NCBI RefSeq assembly: GCF_016808095.1
Contig: NC_068971.1
Span: forward strand, 2,418,001-2,482,000
DNA length: 64,000 bases
Reading direction: 5' to 3'
DNA from: Vigna angularis
Lineage: Eukaryota; Streptophyta; Magnoliopsida; Fabales; Fabaceae
Made by a program: the position numbers and the translations under genes
Part shown: piece after piece, positions 1-11,714 of the stretch
Numbering within the stretch: the first letter of the stretch is position 1
How the letters are laid out: each line of letters begins with the position of its first letter
The notes under the pieces: model-generated
What the model saw: the letters and a program-made list of their open reading frames with translations, nothing else
Database searches by the model: none
Told to the model about the DNA's origin: nothing

Positions 1-1136
1 GAAGAAGCAAAACAGTGTCATTCTTACAACTTGGACCACATTCTGGCCCTTGTTTTTGCCAAATTCATGAACTGTTCTTGTTTTTCTCGATTTTTCGCAT
101 GATTATTGGCCACACAAACATTCACCATCAGTTCAAGAGGATGTTCTGTTTACGTCAACTCTGTAACTAGCATCGCGAGCTTGTGTCATCGTTCAGTACA
201 CAGAATATCACTGATTTGGATTGGGTTTGGACTGAAATCTGAAAGCCAATTTCAATCTGATAACAAATATTAATACATTACAAAATGAAAATATCTTTTG
301 GATTATACGGTATAATAGTTCAATCACTCATAGATCAAGCGATTGACCATCCAACAACAAAACCATATGTAATAAAATGATATATTAGTTTATATATTGT
401 TTCGTTGTTGGAATCATTCATTCTATAACTGATTGATCGGATGATCATAATTACACAAGTTTTTTTATTTTTGATCCAAACATAAAAATAAATTACCAGA
501 CTCTTCACATGAGGAGTTGCAGTGCCATTAACCATAATTTGGCTAAAGAAGCACTGTCAACCATTTATAGAAAAATAAAACATGGCTTGCATGTGAGTAG
601 GAAAAGACAATAGGAAAAAACTGTGGTGAAATTTTATTGCTTTTGGCAAATTTTCTTTCTCTCTTTTTCATTTTCTTTCATTTCTTTAATTTAGTTAAAC
701 TCGTTTAATTACTACTCACTGCAGTAAAATTCTTAGATTTCGAAAGATACAATATCAGCAGCTCTACTTGTGAAGGAATTTGAGAGCATATTCATGTTGA
801 GGAGTATTTGTATGCTAAATTTTACTTGATTTTGATTTCACATCACACCAAAAGAAACATAAATCAAAAGATTTTCTAATGAAAAGCAGCAGCACAGACA
901 TATCCATTGGCCAACACCAAAGTTTGTCATGAAGCAATAAGACACTGTTAAACAGTAATATATAATCTTAGTACTTATCCCATAATAATATCACGCACTT
1001 CTGAAATCACAGACAAATAATGTAATTATTTCACTCCTCATCACATGATCTCCATGAAGCATCTACCCAAGCACAAAAGGGAATCTTCCATAATGCCAAA
1101 AGGGTACTTTTGTAAATCAAAATTCATCATTTCTGC
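1..1136. other. Intergenic DNA upstream of the GDU gene
   Basis: AT-rich sequence with no supportable gene. A foldback lies at 351-411: CCAACAACAAAAC at 351-363 faces GTTTCGTTGTTGG at 399-411 across an AT-rich loop. The last few hundred bases should hold the GDU promoter. Confidence 0.6.
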
Positions 1137-1143
1137 TATAAAT
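1137..1143 (+). promoter_or_regulatory. TATA box of the GDU gene
   Basis: TATAAAT lies 79 bases before the ATG at 1216, which leaves room for a start of transcription near 1165-1175 and a short leader containing a GA-rich stretch. The longer open frame that begins at 1045 starts upstream of this box, so its first 57 codons would not be transcribed. This supports the start at 1216. Confidence 0.55.
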
Positions 1144-1215
1144 TTCAGAGCCACCACCACACTTCATTTCACTGCCATCCACAGAGAGAGAGAGAAGAGT
1201 AACATAGAGAGAAAA

Positions 1216-1641
1216 ATGAGGCCAATAAACACTGTATCATCATCATCACCACCACCACCAGGAAGTGTTACAGGAATTAAAATATGGAAGTCACCAATTC
1301 CTTACTTGTTTGGAGGCTTAGCATTAATGCTGGCTCTGATATCTGTGTCATTGGTCATCCTTGTTTGCTCCTACAGAAAACGTGATTCTTCTCCTGAGTC
1401 ATCATCATCATCGTCTGAAGCTGAAAACATGAAATCACAGCCAATGACCAAGATCTTATACACAAACTCAGAGCCTGAGGTTGTTGTCATTATGGCTGGC
1501 GACCACAATCCCACATATCTTGCCAAACCAAGCACCACTTCTTCTTCTGCTTCTTCTTCAGTCTACTGCACTTGTGGTGCTCAATCTCAACCTGAACCTG
1601 AATCTCAACCAAGCCCTTCATCAACCTCATCCACTGAGTGA
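1216..1641 (+). CDS. GDU: GLUTAMINE DUMPER-like protein (GDU family)
   Basis: A 141-residue single-exon protein. A Ser/Pro-rich N-terminus (1-20) is followed by one strong membrane span at about residues 30-52, then basic CSYRKR as the cytosolic stop. A Ser/Glu linker leads to the VIMAG motif at 91-95, which is the hallmark of this plant family, and then a Ser/Pro/Gln-rich tail containing CTCG. Known family members are small single-span proteins that raise amino-acid export, notably of glutamine, and bind the LOG2 ubiquitin ligase through the VIMAG region. Length fits: Arabidopsis GDU proteins are about 110-160 residues. I chose the ATG at 1216 because it follows the TATA box and gives the usual short N-terminus; the frame itself is open back to 1045. 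No damage is seen. The family is secure; the exact paralogue is not. Confidence 0.93.
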   Translation: MRPINTVSSSSPPPPGSVTGIKIWKSPIPYLFGGLALMLALISVSLVILVCSYRKRDSSPESSSSSSEAENMKSQPMTKILYTNSEPEVVVIMAGDHNPTYLAKPSTTSSSASSSVYCTCGAQSQPEPESQPSPSSTSSTE

Positions 1642-2956
1642 AGGCTAGCAGATCAATAACACCTCAGGGTCAGCAAGTTTTGCGACACTTCTCTTCCTTT
1701 TCAATTTCATGTTCCAGTGGTTTTGTGAGAGCACTGAATGTGATCACTGAAGATGAGTGTTTCCTTTTGAGAATTTTGTTTTTTTTTTTTCATAATGAAA
1801 GGATCTCCGGCTTAGTAGACTTTATATCGATACATATATTTTGCCACTGATTAAGCTTTTCATTTTCTTTTCTTGAACATTCATAAGGTTTTAAAAAGTA
1901 GAACACGACCAACGATTCCACCACAAGACTACGTTTTTAGGGTGTTAAAATGAAACCGTGACTATGTTTTGAAACCTTGTCTACCATGAAACATTGAAAG
2001 TGAAAACAAGAAACCATATACAACAATCGCACTCAAAAGAGGAACAAAAATGGTTTTTTTCATATTCTTTTGTAATGCTATGTTGAGATCATGCATTGGA
2101 ATTGCATTCTGTTGAACACGATCCATGAGTTAAAAAAAAAGGGTATATGGGCATGTCACTTAACACAAAAGAAATCGTTTTATCTGTTAGCTAAGCTTTC
2201 TTTTCTTTTCTTTCTCTGCACCTTTTTCTTTTGTGTTTGGATTTAGCATATATGTGATTCTATTTGTTTGAGTTAAAGTTCTGAGAGGAGAACGAGGGAT
2301 GCCAAGAAACGCAGTAGTGTGTAGTTGGACACCATAGCCAGAAGAATAAAGTGGGGCATCACCTGTATAAAAACCGAATACAAACAATCTTCAGTGCTCT
2401 TTTATTAAAATGAACATTCCAAATACAATATCTACAGATAAAAAGAGAGAATAACTTTTGCTGGGTTCATTATAAAGTCATAACAAATATAAAACTACAA
2501 CTTTTTTTTCTTTCATCCCTTTTTCTTTGTCACAAAGTCATCACAAAATAAGTTAAACTCAAGATTAACTTGAACCAACAATTAACGTTGACATATTACA
2601 TATCTCATTCCAATACATTTTTAACACCCAAACACCTCAATTTGAAAGATGTTGGGAATAAGTTAAATCAACCTTCTATAAAATACTATAAACATAGTTT
2701 TTGAAGTGAGTTAAAAAATAGGATTAAATATGTTTTGGAGTGTAGGGTTGAGGTCGGCTCCCACAAACACTATCTTGTTCCAAAGTTTTCAAACACTGTC
2801 TTTCGCTTCTTGTTTTTAGTCGTCCAACACCGTTCATAGGACATTTACGGAATATGTTTTGATTTCAAAGTCACGACAAATTCGATAATTTAGTTATTTA
2901 ATACGTATTAAATGCGATTATTTACTTCTTTATTTTGTATTTAAAGATTTCAGAGG
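1642..2956. other. Intergenic DNA downstream of GDU
   Basis: GDU 3' flank followed by AT-rich sequence with no gene. From about 2580 to 2870 it resembles 12981-13255 on the far side of the gypsy element. Confidence 0.6.
2580..2870 (+). repeat. Diverged direct duplication, copy 1
   Basis: This stretch aligns by eye with 12981-13255. Shared blocks include AATTAAYGTTGAYATATTAC, TTTTAACACCCAAACAC, AAGATGTTGGGAATA and AAAATAGGATTAAATATGTT. Numerous substitutions and small indels show that the duplication is much older than the gypsy insertion that now separates the copies. No coding content is seen. Confidence 0.6.
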
Positions 2957-2961
2957 ATATC
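2957..2961 (+). repeat. Target site duplication (left) of the gypsy element
   Basis: ATATC directly before the LTR at 2962, repeated exactly at 12958-12962 directly after the second LTR. A five-base duplication is normal for Ty3/gypsy integrases. Confidence 0.92.
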
Positions 2962-3890
2962 TGTAACATCCCAATAAATAGTAATTACCATTAATTAGAA
3001 TTAATTACAATTAACAGTAAACAGTCAACAGTTTTTACAGCTAAACAAGAACACAAGCCGAACGGCTAGGAGTACAGCGTTACAACGTCGAGTCCCAAAA
3101 ATAGCGAACGCTAACAACGAACGGTTTTACAACATAAGTAACCGAACGTCCTAAAACATAAACAAAACTATTAACAACTACAAAAACGAACGATCTACTG
3201 CTCGGCCTTAACTTCCACTTCGACTAGGTTGGCGTCCTCCAAATTTTCTTCTTCCAGCATAGCCTCAAGTGGCGCCTCTCCATCTGCTCACATCCACAAC
3301 GGATGATCATTGCATTGACAAGACGGACGTACATCAACAGTAGACAACACAAGGAATTGCAAGGGTAAGCTTAGGTAATTTAATTCATACATATCACATA
3401 CAATTTAACATACGAATTTAACACACAAGACATGCATCAATACATCAAAGCATAATATAATTCATCCAAAACTCTCCTAAGACCGACCGTCCGGACTGTG
3501 TGAATCCATGTAACCGCAGGCGTTCATGCACCCGGTTGGTGTAGTAACTGGGACCCTCATCAGCTGCCAACCGAGGTTAACCCTATCAGCCTCAAAGTAC
3601 TCAATAGGGCTAGGGCCTCCTGCCATTCCCACGCATGACCTACTCTCCTCTACATGAGAAGAGCACTCACGGAATATCAGGATGATCAGCCATCAGCGAT
3701 TTTACCATGGTCACACTTTACAACTCATCATAATCATTCATAGAGACGTTCCTCCTTGGAACGCTCGTTCAAATTCCAAAATCATAATCTCATCTCATAT
3801 ATGGTTCGCACACTTCATAATTCACTCAACATCACACTTTCATTCTTAGTTACACTTCTTTAAAAAGACGAACGTTAATTAACTGTATAA

Positions 3891-3990
3891 ACGAACGCTA
3901 TTTAAGATCGGGACGAACGCTATTTAGAAGTCAGGACGAACGCTATTTGTGATCGGGACGAACGCTATTTAGAATCAGGACGAACGCTTT
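3891..3990 (+). repeat. Tandem repeat, ~22-bp units, in the 3' LTR
   Basis: ACGAACGCT starts at 3891, 3913, 3936, 3958 and 3980, spaced 22-23 bases apart and separated by variants of ATTTAGAATCAGG. The same array lies at 11275-11374 in the other LTR. Confidence 0.85.
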
Positions 3991-4120
3991 CAAAAATCAA
4001 TAATTATTCAATTTGCACGATCGCTGGATAGGAGACCTTGCGCGATTTAGAACGGACGCTCGTTATAAGGCCGAGCGCTATTTCGGACGAACGCTTGGTA
4101 GAATACCGTACGCCGTTTAA

Positions 4121-4330
4121 GACGAACGCTCGACATAAGATCGAACGCTACCAAAGACGAACGCTCGACATAAGGTCGAACGCTATCAAAGACGAACGCT
4201 CGACATAAGGTCGAACGCTATCAAAGACGCACGCTCGACATAAGGTCGAACGCTACCAAAGACGCACGCTCGACATGAGGTCGAACGCTACCAAAGACGC
4301 ATGCTCGACATAAGGTCGAACGCTATTTAT
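4121..4330 (+). repeat. Tandem repeat, six 35-bp units, in the 3' LTR
   Basis: GACGMAYGCTCGACAT starts at 4121, 4156, 4191, 4226, 4261 and 4296, exactly 35 bases apart. Each unit holds a CTCGA core flanked by GAACGCT words, giving several CpG sites per unit. The other LTR has the same array at 11505-11714. Confidence 0.9.
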
Positions 4331-5573
4331 CATTTATCTTTTTTTTTTTTAAACGAACGTTCGGTCTATGACCGAACGCCACTTAGGACGAACACTCAAT
4401 TAGCATTTCAAATGGGGACGCTCGTTCTAAGACAGAATACTTTCCAAAAGAAAGAATTTAACTCTAATTCAAATTTAGAGAAGACGAACGGTATATGACC
4501 GTACAAGGACGAGCGTAATTGTTCAATCAGAGAAAATGATGTTGTTCCAGATTTTTCAGTTTACAATGACTTTACAGATTTCATACGATTCATAACTTAT
4601 GATTTTTCTCCACCATAAATCTCATACATTACAGAATTCATATTATCATTTCATCTCATACAGAATTCAATCATATTCCAGATCATACGTTTCATTCTCA
4701 ACATACAGTGCAACCAATCTTACAAATATACATCCAGTACAACAACAGAGTTCGTTCACGCATGCTTAAACCATCAAACATTTCATACATTTCAGACATC
4801 CAGTATACTTCAGGCATTTCATAAACATCAACAAGTATTAAATTAAATTACTAAAGCTTCCCTTACCTGGTCTAGCAGTGAACTTCAAATTGCTAGGGTT
4901 TCACTCGTTCTCTCACAGCTTTCTATCCAGAAGTTTACTCAACAATTTCCACTTAATCTAATACACCAGAATCGTAGACAGATCAGACCCCTAACCCACG
5001 CATGCAACCAGAATTTTGGTTCGCATTAACTGAATGGACGAAGTGCAGAGATGAGAACTTACCAGTTACAGAATTCTAACGTGTTCGGTTCAAACGAAAG
5101 CTCCAGACACCGTGAATGATCCTACGGTTTCTGAAATGGAAGTAGAGATGCTGGTGGTGAGTGATCTTAGAGAGAAGATGAAAAGAGTTTAGAGAGAAAA
5201 TGGAGAAAAGAAATGGCCAGAGTTTCGTGGAGAAGAAGATGAATGCAGAAATGAGAGAAAGTGTTTTGCAGAGAAATCATTTCTCTCCCACGTCAAACGG
5301 CCATGCAACTCACGCCCTGCCACCTGGTTTTCCACTACCGCTTTTAGAAGCTTCTGACGTGACAGAATGGCGTCAGCGCATGCAGAATGCAGAGAGCGTT
5401 CCCGCAGGACGAACGTCCATTCTCTGCACGCCACTTGTTTTCCACCAACGTTTTTTGGACGTTCCCTCAGTGACACATGGCCGGCGCATGCAGAGTGGGT
5501 TTTGACGTGGCACAGTGAATTAAATGGGGTTCAGAGTGTGTGATTAAAGCGCTTAATTATTCAGGTTCTCACA

Positions 5574-5583
5574 ATCCCCCTAA
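5574..5583 (-). promoter_or_regulatory. Polypurine tract of the gypsy element
   Basis: On the coding strand this reads TTAGGGGGAT immediately before the 3' LTR. This is the usual place for the purine primer of plus-strand DNA synthesis. Confidence 0.75.
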
Positions 5584-5610
5584 CTACAAAAATTTTCGTC
5601 CTCGAAAATT

Positions 5611-8595
5611 CTAGGGCTTACCAGGGAACAATTGAGGGTATAGCTCCTTCATGGCCTCTGCAACCTCCCATGTTGAGTCGCCAGTCTTCGCGTCCCACAC
5701 CACTTTCACAAGACGAACGTCCTTTCCTTTGTAGAGTCTGGTGCGGCTGTCTTCAATGCAGACTGGTTGTATCTCCAGCGTTCGGTCTGGGCGAAGTTGG
5801 ACATCTTCCAACTCCAGCACGTGTGATGGATCGGCTACATACTTCCGGAGCTGAGAAACGTGAAAGACTGGATGTAGGTTGGACAGTTGAGGTGGTAAAG
5901 CTAGTTCATACGCAACTGATCCAATCTTCTTCAGAATTTGATAAGGCCCTACGAACTTGGGTGAAAGCTTCTTTGGACGAAGGACTCTTCCCACTCCAGT
6001 GATTGGATTCAACCTGAGAAACACATGATCTCCAGCAGCGAACTCCAAGGGTCTTCTCCTCTTATCAGCATAGGATTTCTGCCTGCTTTGAGACGTCTTT
6101 AACCGTTCTTGGATCAGTTTCACCTTCTCGGTCGTTTGCTGGATTAATTCTGGTCCAGTCAAAACGTTCTCGCCTTCTTGGAACCAACACAAAGGTGTTC
6201 GACACTTCCTTCCATAGAGAGCTTCAAACGGAGCCATTCCTATGCTCGCTTGAAAGCTGTTGTTATACGTGAATTCAACGAGCGGCAAAACTTCATCCCA
6301 TACTCCCATATGATCTAGGACGCACGTCCTCAATAAGTCCTCGAGCGTTTGGATGGTTTGCTCAGATTGGCCGTCCGTCTGAGGGTGATAAGCAGAACTC
6401 ATTCGCAACTTGCTTCCCAATTCTCCTTGCAACGATTGCCAAAAACGAGATGTGAATCTCGTGTCTCGGTCTGAAATGATGCTGGACGGTACTCCATGTA
6501 GACGAACGATCTCTTTGATGTAGAGCTTGGCCAAGTTGGTCATAGACATCTTCAAGTTGACCGCTAGGAAGTGAGCACTCTTCGTTAGACGATCCACTAC
6601 TACCCAAATAGAATCGTGATTCTTGACCGTGCGAGGCAAGTGAGTCACGAAGTCCATTGAAATGCTGTCCCACTTCCATTCGGGAATCTCCAAAGGTTGT
6701 AGTAAGCCGCCCGGTCTTTGATACTCCGCTTTGGCACGTTGACAGGTTAAACATGATGCCACAAAACGTGCGACATCACTCTTCATTCCAGGCCACCAGA
6801 ACGAACTCCGAAGATCTTGGTACATCTTAGTCATACCAGGATGAATGTTAAGACGACTATGATGTGCTTCCTCCAATATGATTCGCTTCAGCTCGCCATC
6901 ATTAGGAACGCACGTCCTACCCAAGTAACGCAACATACCGTCCGTTCCAGCGTTGAAATGTTTGGCCTGATCCGTACCGAGCGCGCTTAAAATCTTCACT
7001 AGCTCATCATCCTCACGTTGCTTCATCCAGATTCGGTCGAACACATCACTTGTTATTCTAAAGGTGCAGCATTTGATACTGTTCGGCTCCAACTCGAACT
7101 GCAACTTTAGGTCTCTAAAGCTCTCCACTAGATTGAGTTCTTTCACCATCATAGCTGAAACATGAACCGACTTCCTGCTTAGTGCGTCCGCTACTACGTT
7201 AGCCTTTCCCGGATGGTAAAGTAACTCAAATTCATAATCTTTCAAAAATTCTAGCCACCTCCTTTGCCTCATATTCAGCTCCTTTTGATCAAAGAGATAC
7301 TTAAGACTCTTGTGATCACTAAAGACTTGAAACGTTGCTCCATACAGATGATGCCTCCAGATTTTTAATGCAAACATGACTGCTGCCAGCTCTAAGTCGT
7401 GTGTGGGATAGTTCTTCTCATGGACCTTCAACTGTCTAGAAGCGTACGCCACTACTTTCCTTTCCTGCATCAATACGCAACCCAAACCTTGATACGACGC
7501 ATCACAATACACCTCAAAAGGTTTGGCCGTGTCTGGAATGACTAACACTGGGGCGCTCGTCAATTTCTTCTTCAATTCCTGGAAGCTCTCCTCACAACGA
7601 TCAGTCCATGCGAACGGCTGATCCTTCCTGGTGAGATAAGTCAGAGGGGCTACTATCTTAGAGAATCCCTCAATGAACCGCCTATAGTAGCCCGCGAGCC
7701 CCACGAAGCTTCTAACCTCTGTGACCGAACGTGGGCTCTCCCAATCCAGCACTGCTTTCACCTTGGCTGGATCCACTGCAATACCTCCTGCAGAAACGAC
7801 GTGCCCCAAGAACTGGATTTCCTTCATCCAGAATTCACACTTTGAACGCTTGGCATACAATTCTTTCTCCCTCAACACGCTCAACACGATTCTCAAGTGG
7901 TCTTCATGCTCCTCAAGGCTCTTGGAATAGATAAGGATGTCATCAATAAACACCACTACAAATTTGTCCAGGTACGGTCTGAAAATCCTGTTCATGTAGT
8001 CCATGAAAATTGCAGGTGCGTTCGTCACTCCAAAGGGCATCACCACGTATTCATAATGACCATAACGAGACCGAAATGCTGTCTTATGAATATCTCCCTC
8101 CTTCACTCTAATTTGATGATAGCCCGAACGCAGATCAATCTTTGAAAACACGCACGCACCTTGCAACTGATCCAGTAGGTCGTCTATCCTTGGAAGTGGA
8201 TACTTGTTCTTGATAGTCAGCTTATTAAGTTGCCTATAATCAATGCAGAGCCGAGAGCTGCCATCCTTCTTCTTGACCAACAACACAGGTGCTCCCCATG
8301 GTGAAACACTCGGCCTGATAAACCTCTTATCCATCAACTCCTCAATTTGCCTCTTAAGCTCTACCAACTCGGCGGGTGCCATTCTATAAGGTTGAACCGA
8401 GATGGGTGCAGCAGTTGTCACCAGGTCGATCGTGAATTCGACCTCACGAATGGGAGGTAGACCAGGGACTTCATCCGAAAAGACGTCCGGAAAGTCATCC
8501 ACTACCGTTCGTCCTCCACTGCTCTCATCATTGGACGAACGCTCCACTTCGTTGTCTTCATACGTCATGATCAGAAAACAGCTCGCTCCTTCCAT
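5611..8595 (-). CDS. pol: Gypsy pol: reverse transcriptase, RNase H, integrase, chromodomain
   Basis: A 994-residue open frame with no internal stops. Reverse transcriptase (about 90-270) has the FIDD active site at 216-219. RNase H has D365, E402, D427 and D470. The integrase zinc finger uses H579, H585, C615 and C618, and the catalytic D648, D709 and E745 keep the D-D(35)E spacing. A chromodomain-like tail (about 938-990) ends in TWE and LYPQLF motifs, which is typical of chromoviruses and thought to guide insertion into heterochromatin. The frame lies one base back from gag-protease, with a stop upstream in its own frame, so the ATG at 8595 may not be the true start. The protein would normally be made as a fusion with gag. 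All catalytic residues are present. Confidence 0.93.
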   Translation of the reverse strand: MEGASCFLIMTYEDNEVERSSNDESSGGRTVVDDFPDVFSDEVPGLPPIREVEFTIDLVTTAAPISVQPYRMAPAELVELKRQIEELMDKRFIRPSVSPWGAPVLLVKKKDGSSRLCIDYRQLNKLTIKNKYPLPRIDDLLDQLQGACVFSKIDLRSGYHQIRVKEGDIHKTAFRSRYGHYEYVVMPFGVTNAPAIFMDYMNRIFRPYLDKFVVVFIDDILIYSKSLEEHEDHLRIVLSVLREKELYAKRSKCEFWMKEIQFLGHVVSAGGIAVDPAKVKAVLDWESPRSVTEVRSFVGLAGYYRRFIEGFSKIVAPLTYLTRKDQPFAWTDRCEESFQELKKKLTSAPVLVIPDTAKPFEVYCDASYQGLGCVLMQERKVVAYASRQLKVHEKNYPTHDLELAAVMFALKIWRHHLYGATFQVFSDHKSLKYLFDQKELNMRQRRWLEFLKDYEFELLYHPGKANVVADALSRKSVHVSAMMVKELNLVESFRDLKLQFELEPNSIKCCTFRITSDVFDRIWMKQREDDELVKILSALGTDQAKHFNAGTDGMLRYLGRTCVPNDGELKRIILEEAHHSRLNIHPGMTKMYQDLRSSFWWPGMKSDVARFVASCLTCQRAKAEYQRPGGLLQPLEIPEWKWDSISMDFVTHLPRTVKNHDSIWVVVDRLTKSAHFLAVNLKMSMTNLAKLYIKEIVRLHGVPSSIISDRDTRFTSRFWQSLQGELGSKLRMSSAYHPQTDGQSEQTIQTLEDLLRTCVLDHMGVWDEVLPLVEFTYNNSFQASIGMAPFEALYGRKCRTPLCWFQEGENVLTGPELIQQTTEKVKLIQERLKTSQSRQKSYADKRRRPLEFAAGDHVFLRLNPITGVGRVLRPKKLSPKFVGPYQILKKIGSVAYELALPPQLSNLHPVFHVSQLRKYVADPSHVLELEDVQLRPDRTLEIQPVCIEDSRTRLYKGKDVRLVKVVWDAKTGDSTWEVAEAMKELYPQLFPGKP

Positions 8596-10184
8596 GATAT
8601 CTTCCTTAACTGTCCGCGATCAACAGATAACTCCTCCTCTTCTTCACCTGGGAAGACCAACTCCTTCTTTCCACAATCAATGAGGATCCGATTTGTAGCC
8701 AACCAATCCATCCCCAAAATTACTTCTAAGTCTTGAAGGGGTAAGCAAATGAGATTGACCTTATATCTACGCCCCTCAACTTCTATTGGACATCTCACAC
8801 AAGCTGTAGACGTCTTAATCCCACCAGCCGCTGGGGTTGACACCACCAAGTCGAACTGTAATTCACTCTCCACTAGTCCCAGTTTCTCAACGCATGCCTT
8901 CGAGATGAAGGAATGAGTTGCCCCCGAATCATACAACACTACACACGGTTTTCCAAACAAGAAGCAAGTGCTGGTGATGAGCGTACCTGATCGAGCAGCT
9001 TCAGCACCCGTAATTGCATAAACTCTTCCTGTAGCTTGTGCACGTCCACCTCTTCCTTGTTGGGCTCTTCCAGCGTTCGGCGGCCTCATTGCCGCACGTC
9101 CTCCCACATAGCACTCGTTCTCCAAGTGCCCATTCCTTCTGCATTTAGTGCAGTATTTTCCCCCATTCAGTTGAGGACAAGCCCACCTCAGGTGTGGTCC
9201 TCCACACTGGAAACATGCCACACTCCTTGGCTGTACAGACTGGCCGACAGTAGCCAAGGCTTGGGATCCACTCGCGTTGACTGCTGGACGAGCGTAAGGG
9301 GATCCTCTCTGATTAACATTTCCCCTTGAGACAGTCGGCCCCCTTACTGTTTGCTGTTTCTTGTGCCGTTCCGCCTCTGCCAGGTTCTTCTCCAACACCT
9401 TGGCCCTCTCCACCATAGCAGGGAATGTTCGGATACACAAACTGGAAACCACAACCTTCAGATCACTGCGTAGACCGTTCTCAAATTTTCTGCACTGCCA
9501 CTCCTCACTGGTGGCCATTGTATTGAAGCGAATCAAGTGTTTGAACTTGTTCGTATATTCGGAGACTGACATCCCCCCCTGAACCAGCTGTAAAAACTCA
9601 ACCTCCTTTGCAAAACGGACACTGTCAGGGAAGTACTCTTCATAGAATTTGTTTCTGAACACTTCCCAAGTAATCTGCTGGTGAGCGTCCGTCAGAATGG
9701 CTCTGGCGCTCGCCCACCAGTGGCTGGCTTCTCCAGTCAGTAAGTACTCCGTATACGCCAAGCGGTTTTCATCCGGACATCTCTTGGCGTTGAAAATTCT
9801 CTCCATGTCTCTCAGCCACTGGTCCGCTTCATCCGGAAGACACTTGCCACTGAACTTGGATGGATGGTGCTGAAGAAAACTCTCCAAGCTCCATTCAGCA
9901 TTAGGTTGGGTAGCATGTTGAGTGGCGTTTGAAGAAGAAGCTCCAGTCGCACCTCTAGTGGCAGCCAAAATCTCCATCAATTGCCTTTGCGTGTTTTCAG
10001 AATTAACACGCGAGGCCTCCAAACCTTGCATAGCAGCTTGGTTTTGCTGCATCAGAGTGGCGTTTTGCTCCATGAGGGTGGTATTTTGCTGTTGGAGTCT
10101 CTCAATGACGTTCTCCAACAATCTAGAGTTGTTGGAAGCATCAGGTTCACTCGGTTGAGGTGGCGGAGGAAGCCTAGGTGCCAT
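8571..10184 (-). CDS. gag: Gypsy gag with aspartic protease
   Basis: A 537-residue frame from the ATG at 10184; the frame is open to 10229, but MAPRLPPPP is the natural family start. A Gln/Asn-rich coiled segment (25-75) precedes the retrotransposon capsid domain (about 100-260). Two zinc knuckles follow: a first with shortened spacing (C324, C327, H331, C336) and a canonical CX2CX4HX4C second (C345-C358). The protease active site is DSG at 419-421, and ILGMDWL at 489-495 is its second conserved motif. The frame ends in TGA at 8571 after overlapping pol by 25 bases. Protease in the gag frame and polymerase in another is unusual for this clade. Confidence 0.92.
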   Translation of the reverse strand: MAPRLPPPPQPSEPDASNNSRLLENVIERLQQQNTTLMEQNATLMQQNQAAMQGLEASRVNSENTQRQLMEILAATRGATGASSSNATQHATQPNAEWSLESFLQHHPSKFSGKCLPDEADQWLRDMERIFNAKRCPDENRLAYTEYLLTGEASHWWASARAILTDAHQQITWEVFRNKFYEEYFPDSVRFAKEVEFLQLVQGGMSVSEYTNKFKHLIRFNTMATSEEWQCRKFENGLRSDLKVVVSSLCIRTFPAMVERAKVLEKNLAEAERHKKQQTVRGPTVSRGNVNQRGSPYARPAVNASGSQALATVGQSVQPRSVACFQCGGPHLRWACPQLNGGKYCTKCRRNGHLENECYVGGRAAMRPPNAGRAQQGRGGRAQATGRVYAITGAEAARSGTLITSTCFLFGKPCVVLYDSGATHSFISKACVEKLGLVESELQFDLVVSTPAAGGIKTSTACVRCPIEVEGRRYKVNLICLPLQDLEVILGMDWLATNRILIDCGKKELVFPGEEEEELSVDRGQLRKISWKERAVF

Positions 10185-10328
10185 GTGATTCTCTGGACAC
10201 AGAGAAAAACGTACGTTAGTTATGTTCAAGAGTTAAATAATTCCATAACTCATTAAACACAATACAAGCACACAACGAAAACATAGTGTACTTTCTCATA
10301 ACCTACACGTCCTTTAAAGAACAAAACT

Positions 10329-10340
10329 GCTCTGATACCA
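10329..10340 (-). promoter_or_regulatory. Primer binding site for initiator tRNA-Met
   Basis: The coding strand reads TGGTATCAGAGC five bases inside the 5' LTR. It complements the 3' end of plant initiator methionine tRNA, the usual primer of plant gypsy and copia elements. Confidence 0.93.
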
Positions 10341-11274
10341 ATAAATGTAACATCCCAATAAATAGTAATTACCATTAATTAGAATTAATTACAATTAACA
10401 GTAAACAGTCAACAGTTTTTACAGCTAAACAAGAACACAAGCCGAACGGCTAGGAGTACAGCGTTACAACGTCGAGTCCCAAAAATAGCGAACGCTAACA
10501 ACGAACGGTTTTACAACATAAGTAACCGAACGTCCTAAAACATAAACAAAACTATTAACAACTACAAAAACGAACGATCTACTGCTCGGCCTTAACTTCC
10601 ACTTCGACTAGGTTGGCGTCCTCCAAATTTTCTTCTTCCAGCATAGCCTCAAGTGGCGCCTCTCCATCTGCTCACATCCACAACGGATGATCATTGCATT
10701 GACAAGACGGACGTACATCAACAGTAGACAACACAAGGAATTGCAAGGGTAAGCTTAGGTAATTTAATTCATACATATCACATACAATTTAACATACGAA
10801 TTTAACACACAAGACATGCATCAATACATCAAAGCATAATATAATTCATCCAAAACTCTCCTAAGACCGACCGTCCGGACTGTGTGAATCCATGTAACCG
10901 CAGGCGTTCATGCACCCGGTTGGTGTAGTAACTGGGACCCTCATCAGCTGCCAACCGAGGTTAACCCTATCAGCCTCAAAGTACTCAATAGGGCTAGGGC
11001 CTCCTGCCATTCCCACGCATGACCTACTCTCCTCTACATGAGAAGAGCACTCACGGAATATCAGGATGATCAGCCATCAGCGATTTTACCATGGTCACAC
11101 TTTACAACTCATCATAATCATTCATAGAGACGTTCCTCCTTGGAACGCTCGTTCAAATTCCAAAATCATAATCTCATCTCATATATGGTTCGCACACTTC
11201 ATAATTCACTCAACATCACACTTTCATTCTTAGTTACACTTCTTTAAAAAGACGAACGTTAATTAACTGTATAA

Positions 11275-11374
11275 ACGAACGCTATTTAAGATCGGGACGA
11301 ACGCTATTTAGAAGTCAGGACGAACGCTATTTGTGATCGGGACGAACGCTATTTAGAATCAGGACGAACGCTTT
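11275..11374 (+). repeat. Tandem repeat, ~22-bp units, in the 5' LTR
   Basis: Exact counterpart of the array at 3891-3990, shifted by 7384 bases. Confidence 0.85.
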
Positions 11375-11504
11375 CAAAAATCAATAATTATTCAATTTGC
11401 ACGATCGCTGGATAGGAGACCTTGCGCGATTTAGAACGGACGCTCGTTATAAGGCCGAGCGCTATTTCGGACGAACGCTTGGTAGAATACCGTACGCCGT
11501 TTAA

Positions 11505-11714
11505 GACGAACGCTCGACATAAGATCGAACGCTACCAAAGACGAACGCTCGACATAAGGTCGAACGCTATCAAAGACGAACGCTCGACATAAGGTCGAAC
11601 GCTATCAAAGACGCACGCTCGACATAAGGTCGAACGCTACCAAAGACGCACGCTCGACATGAGGTCGAACGCTACCAAAGACGCATGCTCGACATAAGGT
11701 CGAACGCTATTTAT
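11505..11714 (+). repeat. Tandem repeat, six 35-bp units, in the 5' LTR
   Basis: Exact counterpart of 4121-4330, with the same variant bases in the same units. This agrees with copying of one LTR from the other during insertion. Confidence 0.9.

Larger units (their letters stand above)
2962..5573 (-). repeat. 3' LTR of the gypsy element
   Basis: On the coding strand it starts TGTGAGAACC and ends GATGTTACA, the TG...CA borders of LTRs. It holds two tandem arrays (3891-3990 and 4121-4330) and is rich in CGAACG/CGTTCG words. The short open frames inside it (for example 4301-4498 and 5189-5505) recur in the other LTR and have no recognisable protein content. Confidence 0.93.

Noticed and set aside
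1045..1215. N-terminal extension of the GDU frame
   Set aside because: It begins upstream of the TATA box and does not resemble GDU proteins.
3891..4330. Regular repeats that resemble a CRISPR array
   Set aside because: The units are directly adjacent variants without unique spacers, lie inside a plant LTR and recur in the second LTR.
4301..5505. Open frames in the LTR (4301-4498, 5189-5476, 5200-5505) and their copies at 11685-12889
   Set aside because: They sit inside non-coding LTR sequence on both strands, are low in complexity and match no known element protein.
5670..10256. Plus-strand frames across the gypsy coding region
   Set aside because: They are antisense shadows of gag and pol without their own protein features.
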